From Candidatus Flexicrinis affinis (lineage in GTDB: Bacteria; Chloroflexota; Anaerolineae; Aggregatilineales; Phototrophicaceae), in assembly GCA_016716525.1 (NCBI GenBank), contig JADJWE010000005.1:1-64000 (forward strand): a stretch of 64,000 nucleotides of DNA, in the 5' to 3' direction. A program made the translations under genes and the position numbers. Of this stretch, positions 17,223-25,524 are shown in pieces (position 1 is the stretch's first letter; each line of letters begins with the position of its first letter). The notes beneath the pieces are model-generated. The model saw only the letters and a program-made list of their open reading frames with translations. It did no database searches and was not told where the DNA came from.

Positions 17223-19573
17223 CAGTCGTCGCCTCCAACTGCGCTGCCGCTGGATTCCGAGGCCGTGTCGCTAAGTGTCGTCACTGAGTACACCGTTCCA
17301 CCGTCCGGCGTCGGCGCGTTCACGGTCACGTCAATCTGCGGCGGGACGGTGACCAGCCCGTGCGTGGTCAGCGTGTCCGGCAGCAGCCGCGCCGTGACTT
17401 CCAACCGCGTCACCTCACGCTCGGCCTCGTCTCGCGACGCGCCGGCGTTCACCATCTGCTGGATCAACTGCGACCGCGACTCGTCCGTCAGGCGGCGATC
17501 CGGCGTCTGGTTGATCTCCCGCGCAACGCGCTCGGTTTGCTGCGGTGAGAGGCCGAGCCGCGCGGCCTGATCGATGAACACGCCAAACCGCGAGAGATCG
17601 TCGCGCACCGGCGGCCGGTCCTCCGTCGGCTTGACGCCAAGCGCCTGCGCGATGGCCAGCCCGACGCTCAAGGTGTCGATGCCCAGCGCACCATGACCAC
17701 CCAGCAGCCGCATCACGTCACCCATCACGCTGGCGATGTTGTCCCTGCCGGTGACTTGCAGCTGCCCGAGGCGTTCAGTCAGGTGCGTCTCCAACTCTTC
17801 GCCGCGCATGTCGTCCGCATAAGTTTGACGCTCGACCGCCTCACGCGGCGGCTCGGCAGGCGTGAACGTGCCGGTGCGGCGCGGTGCTGGTTCACCGGAA
17901 CCCTCATCGCTCTGTGTCGATTTCGCGCCGCCGCTGCCTCCCGGTACGGTCCAGCTTGCCAGTGCGTCACCGACCGCCGGCACCAGCATCGGACGCGCCA
18001 GCATGCGGCCACGTTCGTCATTGACGGCGTGGTCCGGATCACGGTCGCTCAGCAGCCGTGCGCCGATCAGCGGCCCTGCGATGCGCCCAATGACCGGCAG
18101 GTTGTCGGCTACGCGTCGCGTGGCCGCGCCTTCGCTGAACTGTTCTGCTGCGCTGCCGAGCGCCGTATTGCGCAAGCCCGGCAGGTGGGTCAGAGTCCGC
18201 GCCGCCCCAGTCAGGACGCTGCTTCCGCCGAGCATCAAGCCGGCCGCCTGTGCCGCCGTCGCCCCGCTGTGCAGCGCGCTCATGCCCGCCAGTGCGTTCG
18301 ATCCGACACTGGCTGCCGCCGATGCTGTGCCCAATGCAGCGCTTGCTGTGCCCGTCACCGCCGCCGATGTGACCATTCCGGGCGTCATAAACACCCGACC
18401 GGTCGCCTGCCCCATGGCGTTGAACAACCGGTTGAAGCTGTTCCAGACGGCCTTGACGCCCGACCACAACGTGATGGCGATGAACACAAGGCAGATCAGG
18501 CCAATGCCGATGATCCCGGCCGCGCTGCCGGTCGCTGCGCCGGCGAGGAAGAAGCCGATCACCAGCGCCTGAATTAGGGCGATGATCGCGGTCTGCACGA
18601 TCAGCTCGATCCACTGGTTGATCATGTTGTGGGCGATGCTTTCGGTGCGCTTGAAGAAGGCGAACAGGATCGCCAACCCGAACGAGACGAAGGTGATCCC
18701 CATCGCGATCGTGATCAGCAGATGCACGATCTGCTCGACCAGCGCGAACAGCAGCAGCGGCCAGGCGCTCAAGGCGCGCTGCTGCGACGATCCTGCCATC
18801 GACACTGCCGCGGCACGCGCCGCACCATCGACGCCGTCCCACGTAATGGGCGCAAAGTTGTAGTCGAAGTAGCCACCGTCGAAGTTCCAGTCCATCGGAA
18901 CGACCGACGTTCCGCCAGCCCCAGCCCAGGTCGACGGATTCGGGTTCTGGTAGTAAATGCCGCAGCCCGGCGAGTAGACCGGCTGCGGATAGCCCATGAC
19001 GTCCTGAGCGTGGCCGCGCAGGTACGCCATCGCGATGTCCAGCCCGTCGATCGGTCCCGGTCCGGTCGCGCCAGGCAGATAGACGTCGAACTGGTCACAC
19101 AGACTGCCTAAGCCGAGGTCGTTGGAGTTGACCTGCGCCAGCGAGGAAAAATCGCCGGCGTTGGCGCCCATCCCGTTGAGCACGCTCACATACATCACCT
19201 GACCGATGTTCAGCCGGAAGTCGTTGAGGCTCCGATAGAAACTTGGCCCGATGCTGAAGAACAGCGCGCCGGCGACGTACCAGATCAAGGCGCTGCGTGG
19301 ACTGACCACATCCAGTCGGATGAACGATGCCAGCATGTAGGTGATGCCGAGGACCAGCATGGCCGCGATAAACACGTAGCCGACCGCCACGCCGAGGCTT
19401 CCGTTGGTCTGCGCGATCACCGGCGCGAATACGTGATCAATCAGCCACTGGTTGACCAGTTTCACCGTGTAGCCCGCCATAATCAGAGCTTCTTGCAGGT
19501 TCCAGTGAATGCCGGCGATCAGCACGATGATGCCGTACATCAACTCGTCGAGCATGCGCGCGAAATCAGGCAT
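17222..19573 (-). CDS. VirB6/TrbL-type polytopic conjugation protein
   Basis: 783 residues from the ATG at 19573, chosen because GAGGG lies 7 bases upstream. An in-frame codon 36 bases earlier lacks this. Two hydrophobic helices near the N-terminus and a cluster of about five more (about 275-400) flank an extracellular loop containing WAGAGGT. A Gly/Ala-rich region and a long cytoplasmic helical tail follow, the arrangement of TrbL/VirB6 channel proteins. It is the largest gene of the operon and precedes the single-pass membrane protein. Confidence 0.8.
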   Translation of the reverse strand: MPDFARMLDELMYGIIVLIAGIHWNLQEALIMAGYTVKLVNQWLIDHVFAPVIAQTNGSLGVAVGYVFIAAMLVLGITYMLASFIRLDVVSPRSALIWYVAGALFFSIGPSFYRSLNDFRLNIGQVMYVSVLNGMGANAGDFSSLAQVNSNDLGLGSLCDQFDVYLPGATGPGPIDGLDIAMAYLRGHAQDVMGYPQPVYSPGCGIYYQNPNPSTWAGAGGTSVVPMDWNFDGGYFDYNFAPITWDGVDGAARAAAVSMAGSSQQRALSAWPLLLFALVEQIVHLLITIAMGITFVSFGLAILFAFFKRTESIAHNMINQWIELIVQTAIIALIQALVIGFFLAGAATGSAAGIIGIGLICLVFIAITLWSGVKAVWNSFNRLFNAMGQATGRVFMTPGMVTSAAVTGTASAALGTASAAASVGSNALAGMSALHSGATAAQAAGLMLGGSSVLTGAARTLTHLPGLRNTALGSAAEQFSEGAATRRVADNLPVIGRIAGPLIGARLLSDRDPDHAVNDERGRMLARPMLVPAVGDALASWTVPGGSGGAKSTQSDEGSGEPAPRRTGTFTPAEPPREAVERQTYADDMRGEELETHLTERLGQLQVTGRDNIASVMGDVMRLLGGHGALGIDTLSVGLAIAQALGVKPTEDRPPVRDDLSRFGVFIDQAARLGLSPQQTERVAREINQTPDRRLTDESRSQLIQQMVNAGASRDEAEREVTRLEVTARLLPDTLTTHGLVTVPPQIDVTVNAPTPDGGTVYSVTTLSDTASESSGSAVGGDD

Positions 19574-19584
19574 TGGGTTTCCCT

Positions 19585-20250
19585 CTAGTCGGCGACATCG
19601 CCGCTGCAAAACGGGTTGGAGGCGTTGATCCAGGTGATCCGGTTTGCGCCGCCATCCAGCGAGTACACAAGCTGGTGCAGACTCCCGGCAGGCCCGAACG
19701 CGGCCAGGCGGTAGATTCGTGAGCTGCCGGGCGCGAGCGCGGCGTAGTCCTCATTCCAGTAGCCGGCGGCCTGCATCGCCGCCTGTGAGGTCGGCCACGT
19801 CCCGATCAACGGTCCGCTGAAGGTGTCGATGCGCGTGATCGTCATCAGCGCGACCGGGACCGTTTCGTACACCGCGCTGCCAAGATTGGCGATCTCAAGC
19901 TGCCACGTGTACAGACTGCGCGGCTCGCCGCTGATCGGCTCAGCGGGCGTCGATTCCGGATTGAGCAAACGGAAGCGCAGCCGCAGCGGTGCGCCGGACT
20001 GCCCGACAAACACGGCATCGCCGACATAGAAATCCTGTGGCGGTGTGATGACGTACGGCGTCGGCGGCAGCGGAAGCAGTGTTGGCAGCGGCAGCGGCGT
20101 GCCGGGGAGCGGCGTCGGCTGTGGGATGACCGCTGTCGGCACGGGAGTCGGACAGACATAGTACGCCGTCTGCAGAACCGCCGTCCCGCAGGCCAGGATC
20201 GCCGAAATAACGGCCACTGCCGCGGTCAGGAAACGCAGCATGTGCGACAT
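19585..20250 (-). CDS. Lipoprotein with Pro-rich linker in T4SS operon
   Basis: 221 residues. Signal peptide with lipobox-like ISAILAC (cysteine at about 21), then a Pro-rich stretch (about 33-65) and a beta-sandwich-like C-terminal domain that includes RLRFRLLNPES and YTWQLEIANLGSAVYETVPV. Likely anchored outside the membrane. It ends 11 bases before the VirB6-like start and may be a surface part of the mating apparatus. No family recognised. Confidence 0.65.
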   Translation of the reverse strand: MSHMLRFLTAAVAVISAILACGTAVLQTAYYVCPTPVPTAVIPQPTPLPGTPLPLPTLLPLPPTPYVITPPQDFYVGDAVFVGQSGAPLRLRFRLLNPESTPAEPISGEPRSLYTWQLEIANLGSAVYETVPVALMTITRIDTFSGPLIGTWPTSQAAMQAAGYWNEDYAALAPGSSRIYRLAAFGPAGSLHQLVYSLDGGANRITWINASNPFCSGDVAD

Positions 20251-20262
20251 TCGCGTTCCTTC

Positions 20263-21477
20263 CTATGGAATCAACCCGGGCTGGTTGCCGGGTGTGAGCA
20301 GATGCGTGAAGCGAACGTTTCCGCCGCGCCGGCCGTTCGGCACCGACCACACTTTGCCGAAATACGGCACCGCGACCCGTACCGGCATATCGGTCACAAG
20401 TTGTATCTGCGCGTAGCCGCTGACATCCGTGAACGCCTGCGCGATCACCCGATTGGTGCCGGTTTCGACCACACGCACGGGGATACCAGATACGCCTTCA
20501 GCCGGATCGACAGCGCGGTTTCCGTTCTCGTCGTAGGCAATGACCACGGAGATGATCATCTGCGCAGGTGGCATGGGCGTGGTGATCGGCAGAACCATCT
20601 GCGGCGCGGACACCAGCTCAATGCGTGCAACGTCGCGCGGCTCGTCGGTCGATGGCGGCATCTGTGGCGGCGCGCCGATGATCGTGTTCGGGTCGGCGCG
20701 ATATACCTGCACGGCGTCCAGCGCGATGGTTGAGCCTTCGCTGTCCGGATTGCGCTCGCCAGCGCTGCGCAGAGTGAGAACGTGAGGTCCCGTGCCGAGG
20801 CTGTACACCGGTGAGCCGGGAAATGCGAGCTCGGGCGAATAGGCATCGACCGTATCGATGACCGTTCCGTCGACAATCACGTCGAACACGCCCATATTGC
20901 GCGCTGCGACATAACGGATCCGCAGGCCCTCACCATCGAACACCATGCTGACGGCACTGTTCGGTTCGTCTGTGCGGTGATACTGACCGCGACTGGCACC
21001 GGCCTGCTGTCGCCGCTCCCACGGCGTGCTGTAGCGTATGGCCGGATGATCCGACTCGTAGCTGATCCATCCGGTGTAAGGCGGCGGCTGATCGGTTGCA
21101 TCCGGCAGCGGCTCGAACGGCAGTGGTGGCGCGGACAGCAGGATCGTACCGGCCGGAAGTCCCGTGGCTGTCGGTGGGACGAACACGCCGGGCATGACCG
21201 CATGGACTTCCAGCACGCGTGTCGATAGCGTCGGTGTTGTCGTTGCGGTGGACGACGCGGTCTGCGTTGGTGTCGCGGTCGCCGTCCATGTCGCTGACGG
21301 CGTCGGTGTCCGGGTTGCCGTGGCGGCTTGCGTAGACGTCGGGGACGGCGTCAACGACGGCAGCACCATCAGCGTGGGCAGCGGTTCGCTGGCCCTGACA
21401 TGTCGCTCAACGACAAAGAAGGCTACTACACTCCATGCCATCAGGCATACAGCCGTCAACACCAGTATTCGCCGCAT
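20263..21477 (-). CDS. Membrane-anchored surface protein with jelly-roll and SdrD-like domains
   Basis: 404 residues. N-terminal transmembrane anchor (about 5-25), then a Thr/Pro-rich spacer (about 45-95). A beta jelly-roll similar to carbohydrate-binding modules follows (about 135-265; VDAYSPELAFPGSPVYSLGTG). The C-terminal domain begins MIISVVIAYDENGNRAVDPAEGV, an SdrD_B-type Ca-binding repeat signature. Such proteins act as adhesins, so a role in recipient contact during mating is inferred. First gene of the operon running to 15849. Confidence 0.7.
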   Translation of the reverse strand: MRRILVLTAVCLMAWSVVAFFVVERHVRASEPLPTLMVLPSLTPSPTSTQAATATRTPTPSATWTATATPTQTASSTATTTPTLSTRVLEVHAVMPGVFVPPTATGLPAGTILLSAPPLPFEPLPDATDQPPPYTGWISYESDHPAIRYSTPWERRQQAGASRGQYHRTDEPNSAVSMVFDGEGLRIRYVAARNMGVFDVIVDGTVIDTVDAYSPELAFPGSPVYSLGTGPHVLTLRSAGERNPDSEGSTIALDAVQVYRADPNTIIGAPPQMPPSTDEPRDVARIELVSAPQMVLPITTPMPPAQMIISVVIAYDENGNRAVDPAEGVSGIPVRVVETGTNRVIAQAFTDVSGYAQIQLVTDMPVRVAVPYFGKVWSVPNGRRGGNVRFTHLLTPGNQPGLIP

Positions 21478-21586
21478 GTTCGCCTCCGCCGAGTATCCTG
21501 TATCTCAGCGTAGCCGCTGCGGCGATCTCAATCTGACGAGAATTTCAGTATTGCCTTGGTGATTCTGCTAACATGACGTGACGACG

Positions 21587-22225
21587 TCAGTTGGACGGGA
21601 ACGCGAAGCCTTCCTGAAAGGCCATGCTGATCAGGTGTTCGTTGGTCTGAACGCCGAAGCGTCGGCGCAGCTTCTGGCGCACCCAGTAAATGCGCCGCAG
21701 CGGTACGTCCATCTGCCGGGCGATATCGCTGACATGCAAGCCTTTCGCGAGCAGTCGCAGCACGGCGCGGGCTTCCGCGTCGAGCTTCCAGTCGCGCAGC
21801 GGGGACTGCATCGCGGTCAGGTACTCGGCGTTCGCGGTCGGCGAGAGGTAGGGCCACCCCCGCAGTGCCATATCGACGGCGATCGGCAGACAGGTATTCA
21901 GATCGTCACCGACCATCAGGTAGCCTTTTGCCCCGGCCGCGAGCAGGTCACGGATCAGCAGTCCATCGCTCAAGGTTCCCATGACGATGATGTGCGCAGT
22001 TGGCACAGCGTGTCGAAGTCGCTCGACCAGCGCCAGCGTGTCAATGAGCGGATCGAAGCGATCCCCCAAGAGGATGATATTGGGCTGTTCCGACTTGGCT
22101 TTCGCGATCAGATTGCTGCCGTTATCGGCCCTGCTGAGGGTTGTCTGCGCTCGCCGCAGGAGAACGGTTTCCGCGCCGATGACACTCAGGCTGTTGCTGT
22201 CTGCGACCAGGATTCGCGCTGACAT
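21587..22225 (-). CDS. LuxR-type response regulator lacking the canonical phospho-acceptor
   Basis: 212 residues: receiver-like domain (1-120), then a LuxR/GerE helix-turn-helix (about 148-205; LRLLAKGLHVSDIARQMDVPLRRIYWV). At the phosphorylation site the sequence is NIILLGDRF where DVVLLDIRM would be usual, so the conserved Asp is replaced by Gly, with an Asp one position later. The N-terminal acidic pair is also incomplete (LVADSNS). It probably works without classical phosphorylation. Divergent from the kinase-TPR gene. Confidence 0.82.
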   Translation of the reverse strand: MSARILVADSNSLSVIGAETVLLRRAQTTLSRADNGSNLIAKAKSEQPNIILLGDRFDPLIDTLALVERLRHAVPTAHIIVMGTLSDGLLIRDLLAAGAKGYLMVGDDLNTCLPIAVDMALRGWPYLSPTANAEYLTAMQSPLRDWKLDAEARAVLRLLAKGLHVSDIARQMDVPLRRIYWVRQKLRRRFGVQTNEHLISMAFQEGFAFPSN

Positions 22226-22612
22226 CGTTCTACCCTCGACTGATAGGCTGTCCTCTCAGCATATCGCAGGTAGTTCCGCGCGCGATGTCACGCTGTGACA
22301 TTCTGGGCACAAAGATTTGCATCGATATGAAAATCACGAGACTATAGACTACGGGTTCTACTCGCGTGAGCTTCGAGAGTATGTCAGATACCGTGCCGCC
22401 GGGCGGGACATTTGACCTTGCCCCTGACATGCTTGCCGTCCGTTGAATCGGGGTTAGGTCAATGCCCGCCTGGGCTCAACTCTTGACCGATATCCAATAC
22501 AGGATGTCTGCTTGACCAAATCGATGTGACAAACAGAGATATCGACAAGGTATACTAAGTGCTGGGCGAAGATCGATACTCATTAAAGTGTTGCTTCCAA
22601 TAAGGAAACCGT
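22226..22612. promoter_or_regulatory. Divergent promoter region, partly duplicated at 25.2 kb
   Basis: Intergenic region between the response regulator (minus) and kinase-TPR gene (plus). Bases 22284-22324 (TGTCAC...TGACATT...GCACAAA...CATCG) match 25193-25233 at roughly 30 of 41 positions in the same orientation, and a shared GACCTTGCCCC occurs further out in both. This indicates duplication of a regulator promoter. AAGGAA lies shortly before the kinase ATG. Confidence 0.5.
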
Positions 22613-24616
22613 ATGCGTAACCAACCGCGCTACAGCAAGGGACAACGTATTGGAGGCTACTTCCTCGTCCACGAAGCGCTGATGGGCGGAATGGGCGAGG
22701 TGTATCTTTGCCTTGACGAGAGGCAAGATGTCCCCGTCGCACTCAAGACGTTTCAGGGTGGTGATCCGGGTTTGGCCGACATCTTCGAGAAGGAGGTGGC
22801 TACGTGGATCGCACTCGAAAGTCATCCCAATATCGTGCGCTGCTACTATATGGAGCGGTTCGACAATATCCCGTTTATGGCATTGGAGTGGATAGCCGGC
22901 GTAGCCGGCAAGGGTACCGACCTGCGAAGTTGGCTCAAGCACGGCGCACTGGAACCGGCACTGGCGCTGCGCTTCACCATAGACATCGTCCGTGGACTTC
23001 AACATGCCAACACCACGTCACCCGGTATCGTGCATCGTGATCTGAAACCAGACAATGTATTGGTTAGCCAAGCGCATCAGGCCAAGATCACTGACTTTGG
23101 TCTGGCGACTCTGGCATACAAAGGCAAGATAGACATCGGTGTCAATGATGAGATTGACATGCAGCGGAGTAGGTATGTAGCAAACATCGTGGGCACTCCG
23201 GCCTACATGGCACCAGAGCAATGGCGCGGGGACGTTGAGATCGACTTCCGAACTGACATCTATGCAGTTGGATGTATCCTGTACGAGCTGCTGACTGGCA
23301 GACGGCCGTTCGACGGGACAACAGTCCAGCAACTCCGCTTACAGCACTTGGCTGCACCGGTTCCAGGTCTCAATGTCGGCGTATCATCTCGTATCACCGG
23401 TGTTCTGAAGGGGTGCCTAGCAAAGGAACGCAGGGACCGCTTCGAGCGACTTGACCTGATGCTGACCGAACTGATCGAATTATATGATTCTGTCAGTAAT
23501 AGTCCGCTGCCAGAAGTAACGATTGAAACGTTGACGGTGATTGATCTCAACAATCGTGGGATGACGTACGGTTTCTTGGGCCAACATGAACGCGCCCTTA
23601 TGGACTTTGACGCGGCCATCGCACTCGATTCCGATACCGCGGTCGCATACTATAACCGTGCGACTGCCTACCAGATCTTGGGTCAGCATGAGCGAGCAAT
23701 AGAAGACTACAATTTCGCTATTCGACTGACGCCAGACGACGCCCACAGCTACAACAACCGCGGTGCGTGCTACGATTTCCTTGATCAGCACGAGCGGGCG
23801 ATCGAGGACTATGACGCGGCCATTGGACTGGATCCCGATTATCCAGAAGCCCATTCGAACCGCGGTGATTTGTACCGAAAGCTAGGTCAGTTCGACCAGG
23901 CAATTCAGGATCATAACACTGCCATCAGCCTCGATTCTGGTAATCCGATATCCTACTTCAATCGAGGTGAAACCTACAGCGACCTCAACCAACATGAGCG
24001 GGCGATCGCGGACTTCGACGTCGCCATCAATCTGCGGCCCAACTACGCCATTGCGTATGCACATCGCGGCTTCAGCTACGGGGTCTTGGGGAAGCATGAG
24101 CGGGCAATTTGGGATCTCGACACCGCCATCAACCTTGATCCTTCGTACGCGTCAGCGTATTCGTTCCGTGGCAATCAACACGGGCACTTGGGCCGGTTCG
24201 TGTTGGCGCTCCGTGACTATGATACGGCGATCCGCATTAACCCGAACTTGGACATCGCACACCTCAATCGAGGATCTGTGCTAGCGAACATGGGGCGTCT
24301 TCACGACGCACTACCGTCACTGGAAACGGCGTACGCGCTCGGGATGCGTCAGGCTTTGGGCAAGTTGCAGGACGTGCGCCGGAGATTGGGTCTGGCACCT
24401 TTGTCAGTGCAGCCAAAACCTGACGATAGTTTGGCGGCGGCAAATGCGTTTTCCGGTGCAAGTTCATTCGCAATGATGCAGCACGCAGTACGCCAGTTTC
24501 CTGTCTTGGCTAACATGATTCCGGCTATTGAGCAGGTGATACAGGAGCAAGTTCCACCGGAACAGCGCGGCGTCTTCATACAGAAACTAGCGTGGTTACG
24601 CCAGATCGTAGGGTGA
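22613..24616 (+). CDS. Ser/Thr protein kinase with C-terminal TPR repeats
   Basis: 667 residues, no transmembrane segment, so cytoplasmic. Kinase domain: MGGMGEV loop at 24-30, K45, HRD at 141-143, DFG at 161-163. From about residue 300 to 570 there are eight or so 34-residue TPR units with the consensus AYYNRGxxYxxLGQHERAIxDYDxAIxLDP, several nearly identical in the 'HERAI' segment, suggesting recent internal duplication. It probably phosphorylates partners recruited by the TPRs. Adjacent regulator genes suggest one signalling module. Confidence 0.9.
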   Translation: MRNQPRYSKGQRIGGYFLVHEALMGGMGEVYLCLDERQDVPVALKTFQGGDPGLADIFEKEVATWIALESHPNIVRCYYMERFDNIPFMALEWIAGVAGKGTDLRSWLKHGALEPALALRFTIDIVRGLQHANTTSPGIVHRDLKPDNVLVSQAHQAKITDFGLATLAYKGKIDIGVNDEIDMQRSRYVANIVGTPAYMAPEQWRGDVEIDFRTDIYAVGCILYELLTGRRPFDGTTVQQLRLQHLAAPVPGLNVGVSSRITGVLKGCLAKERRDRFERLDLMLTELIELYDSVSNSPLPEVTIETLTVIDLNNRGMTYGFLGQHERALMDFDAAIALDSDTAVAYYNRATAYQILGQHERAIEDYNFAIRLTPDDAHSYNNRGACYDFLDQHERAIEDYDAAIGLDPDYPEAHSNRGDLYRKLGQFDQAIQDHNTAISLDSGNPISYFNRGETYSDLNQHERAIADFDVAINLRPNYAIAYAHRGFSYGVLGKHERAIWDLDTAINLDPSYASAYSFRGNQHGHLGRFVLALRDYDTAIRINPNLDIAHLNRGSVLANMGRLHDALPSLETAYALGMRQALGKLQDVRRRLGLAPLSVQPKPDDSLAAANAFSGASSFAMMQHAVRQFPVLANMIPAIEQVIQEQVPPEQRGVFIQKLAWLRQIVG

Positions 24617-24679
24617 TAGATGATTACATGTGATTTTGAAGATGTTGGATTACCCGCTGCAATTAAGGCGTTCAAGAGG

Positions 24680-25132
24680 TCACGCGGTTGCGGGTGCCGT
24701 TGGCCTTAACGTCGCAGCGAGCAGCAGGAGCAGTCCCCCCGGCACGAACAGCAGACCAAAACCCCACGCCCCGACAATGGCCATGCCCACCGTAAAGAGC
24801 ACCGCTATCCAACGAAAGCGTCGTGCCAGCGCGGCATTGTCGATGCGCGTACTGACCAGCGCCATGATGCCTGCGACAACCATCAGGGCCAGAAAACCGT
24901 ACCCCAACGGGCTGCCTCCCTGCTGGATATACGACTGCTGGTGACAGACCATGTCCTGACCCTGCGGCAGGCACGTGGCGAATACCGGAAGGAACAGGAT
25001 ACTGATCGCCAGAGCGATCTGCATCAACCCGCCGGCCAGCGCAAATAGGGACGCGCGATTTCGGGGCATTGATGACTTGCCACCAATGACAGCCGGACTA
25101 CTGATGTCTGCGATCAGAATACTTGTGGTCAT
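24680..25132 (-). CDS. Four-helix membrane protein with receiver-derived N-terminus
   Basis: 150 residues. Four hydrophobic helices (about 30-50, 74-92, 104-122 and 124-143). The first 20 residues, MTTSILIADISSPAVIGGKS, closely resemble the start of the response regulator at 22225 (MSARILVADSNSLSVIGAET), although no receiver follows. An internal start at Met22 (25069) may be the true one. The upstream region also matches that regulator's promoter, so the gene seems to have taken over a duplicated regulator promoter and start. Function unknown. Confidence 0.6.
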   Translation of the reverse strand: MTTSILIADISSPAVIGGKSSMPRNRASLFALAGGLMQIALAISILFLPVFATCLPQGQDMVCHQQSYIQQGGSPLGYGFLALMVVAGIMALVSTRIDNAALARRFRWIAVLFTVGMAIVGAWGFGLLFVPGGLLLLLAATLRPTAPATA

Positions 25133-25524
25133 CCCGTTTTGCCCTCGCTTCTTTGCCCTCTTTCAGAGCGTAACGCTTAGTCAACGCCTTGGTGTGTCAC
25201 TTTTTGACATTTGATGCACAAAAATTGACATCGCCTGGATAAACTCTTGACATCCGCGGCCGACAGACAGGTGTTGGATGATGACCTTGCCCCACTGATA
25301 ATCGCGCAGTCTAGCCGTCCAGTTCCGGGTACATCACATACGCGCGCTTATGCTGGCCAGGGTAACAATAATGGTGTGTGCTGGCGCTTTTTGCTCTCTC
25401 AATCAATAATTACGGCATATTGCTAATTCCAGACAGCTTCAGTTTAAGCGATAGTAGTCATTTAACATCTCAAAATGTTCTCAATAACTTCTGAACGCGC
25501 TCAGAGCACAAGGCGGACTGGGGC
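25133..25524. promoter_or_regulatory. Intergenic region with duplicated regulator promoter
   Basis: 392 bases between divergent genes. The part near 25193-25233 is homologous to 22284-22324. The rest is AT-richer towards the NB-ARC gene, with no obvious ORF. No clear ribosome-binding site stands out directly before the ATG at 25525 apart from a GGGGC-rich stretch. Confidence 0.4.
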
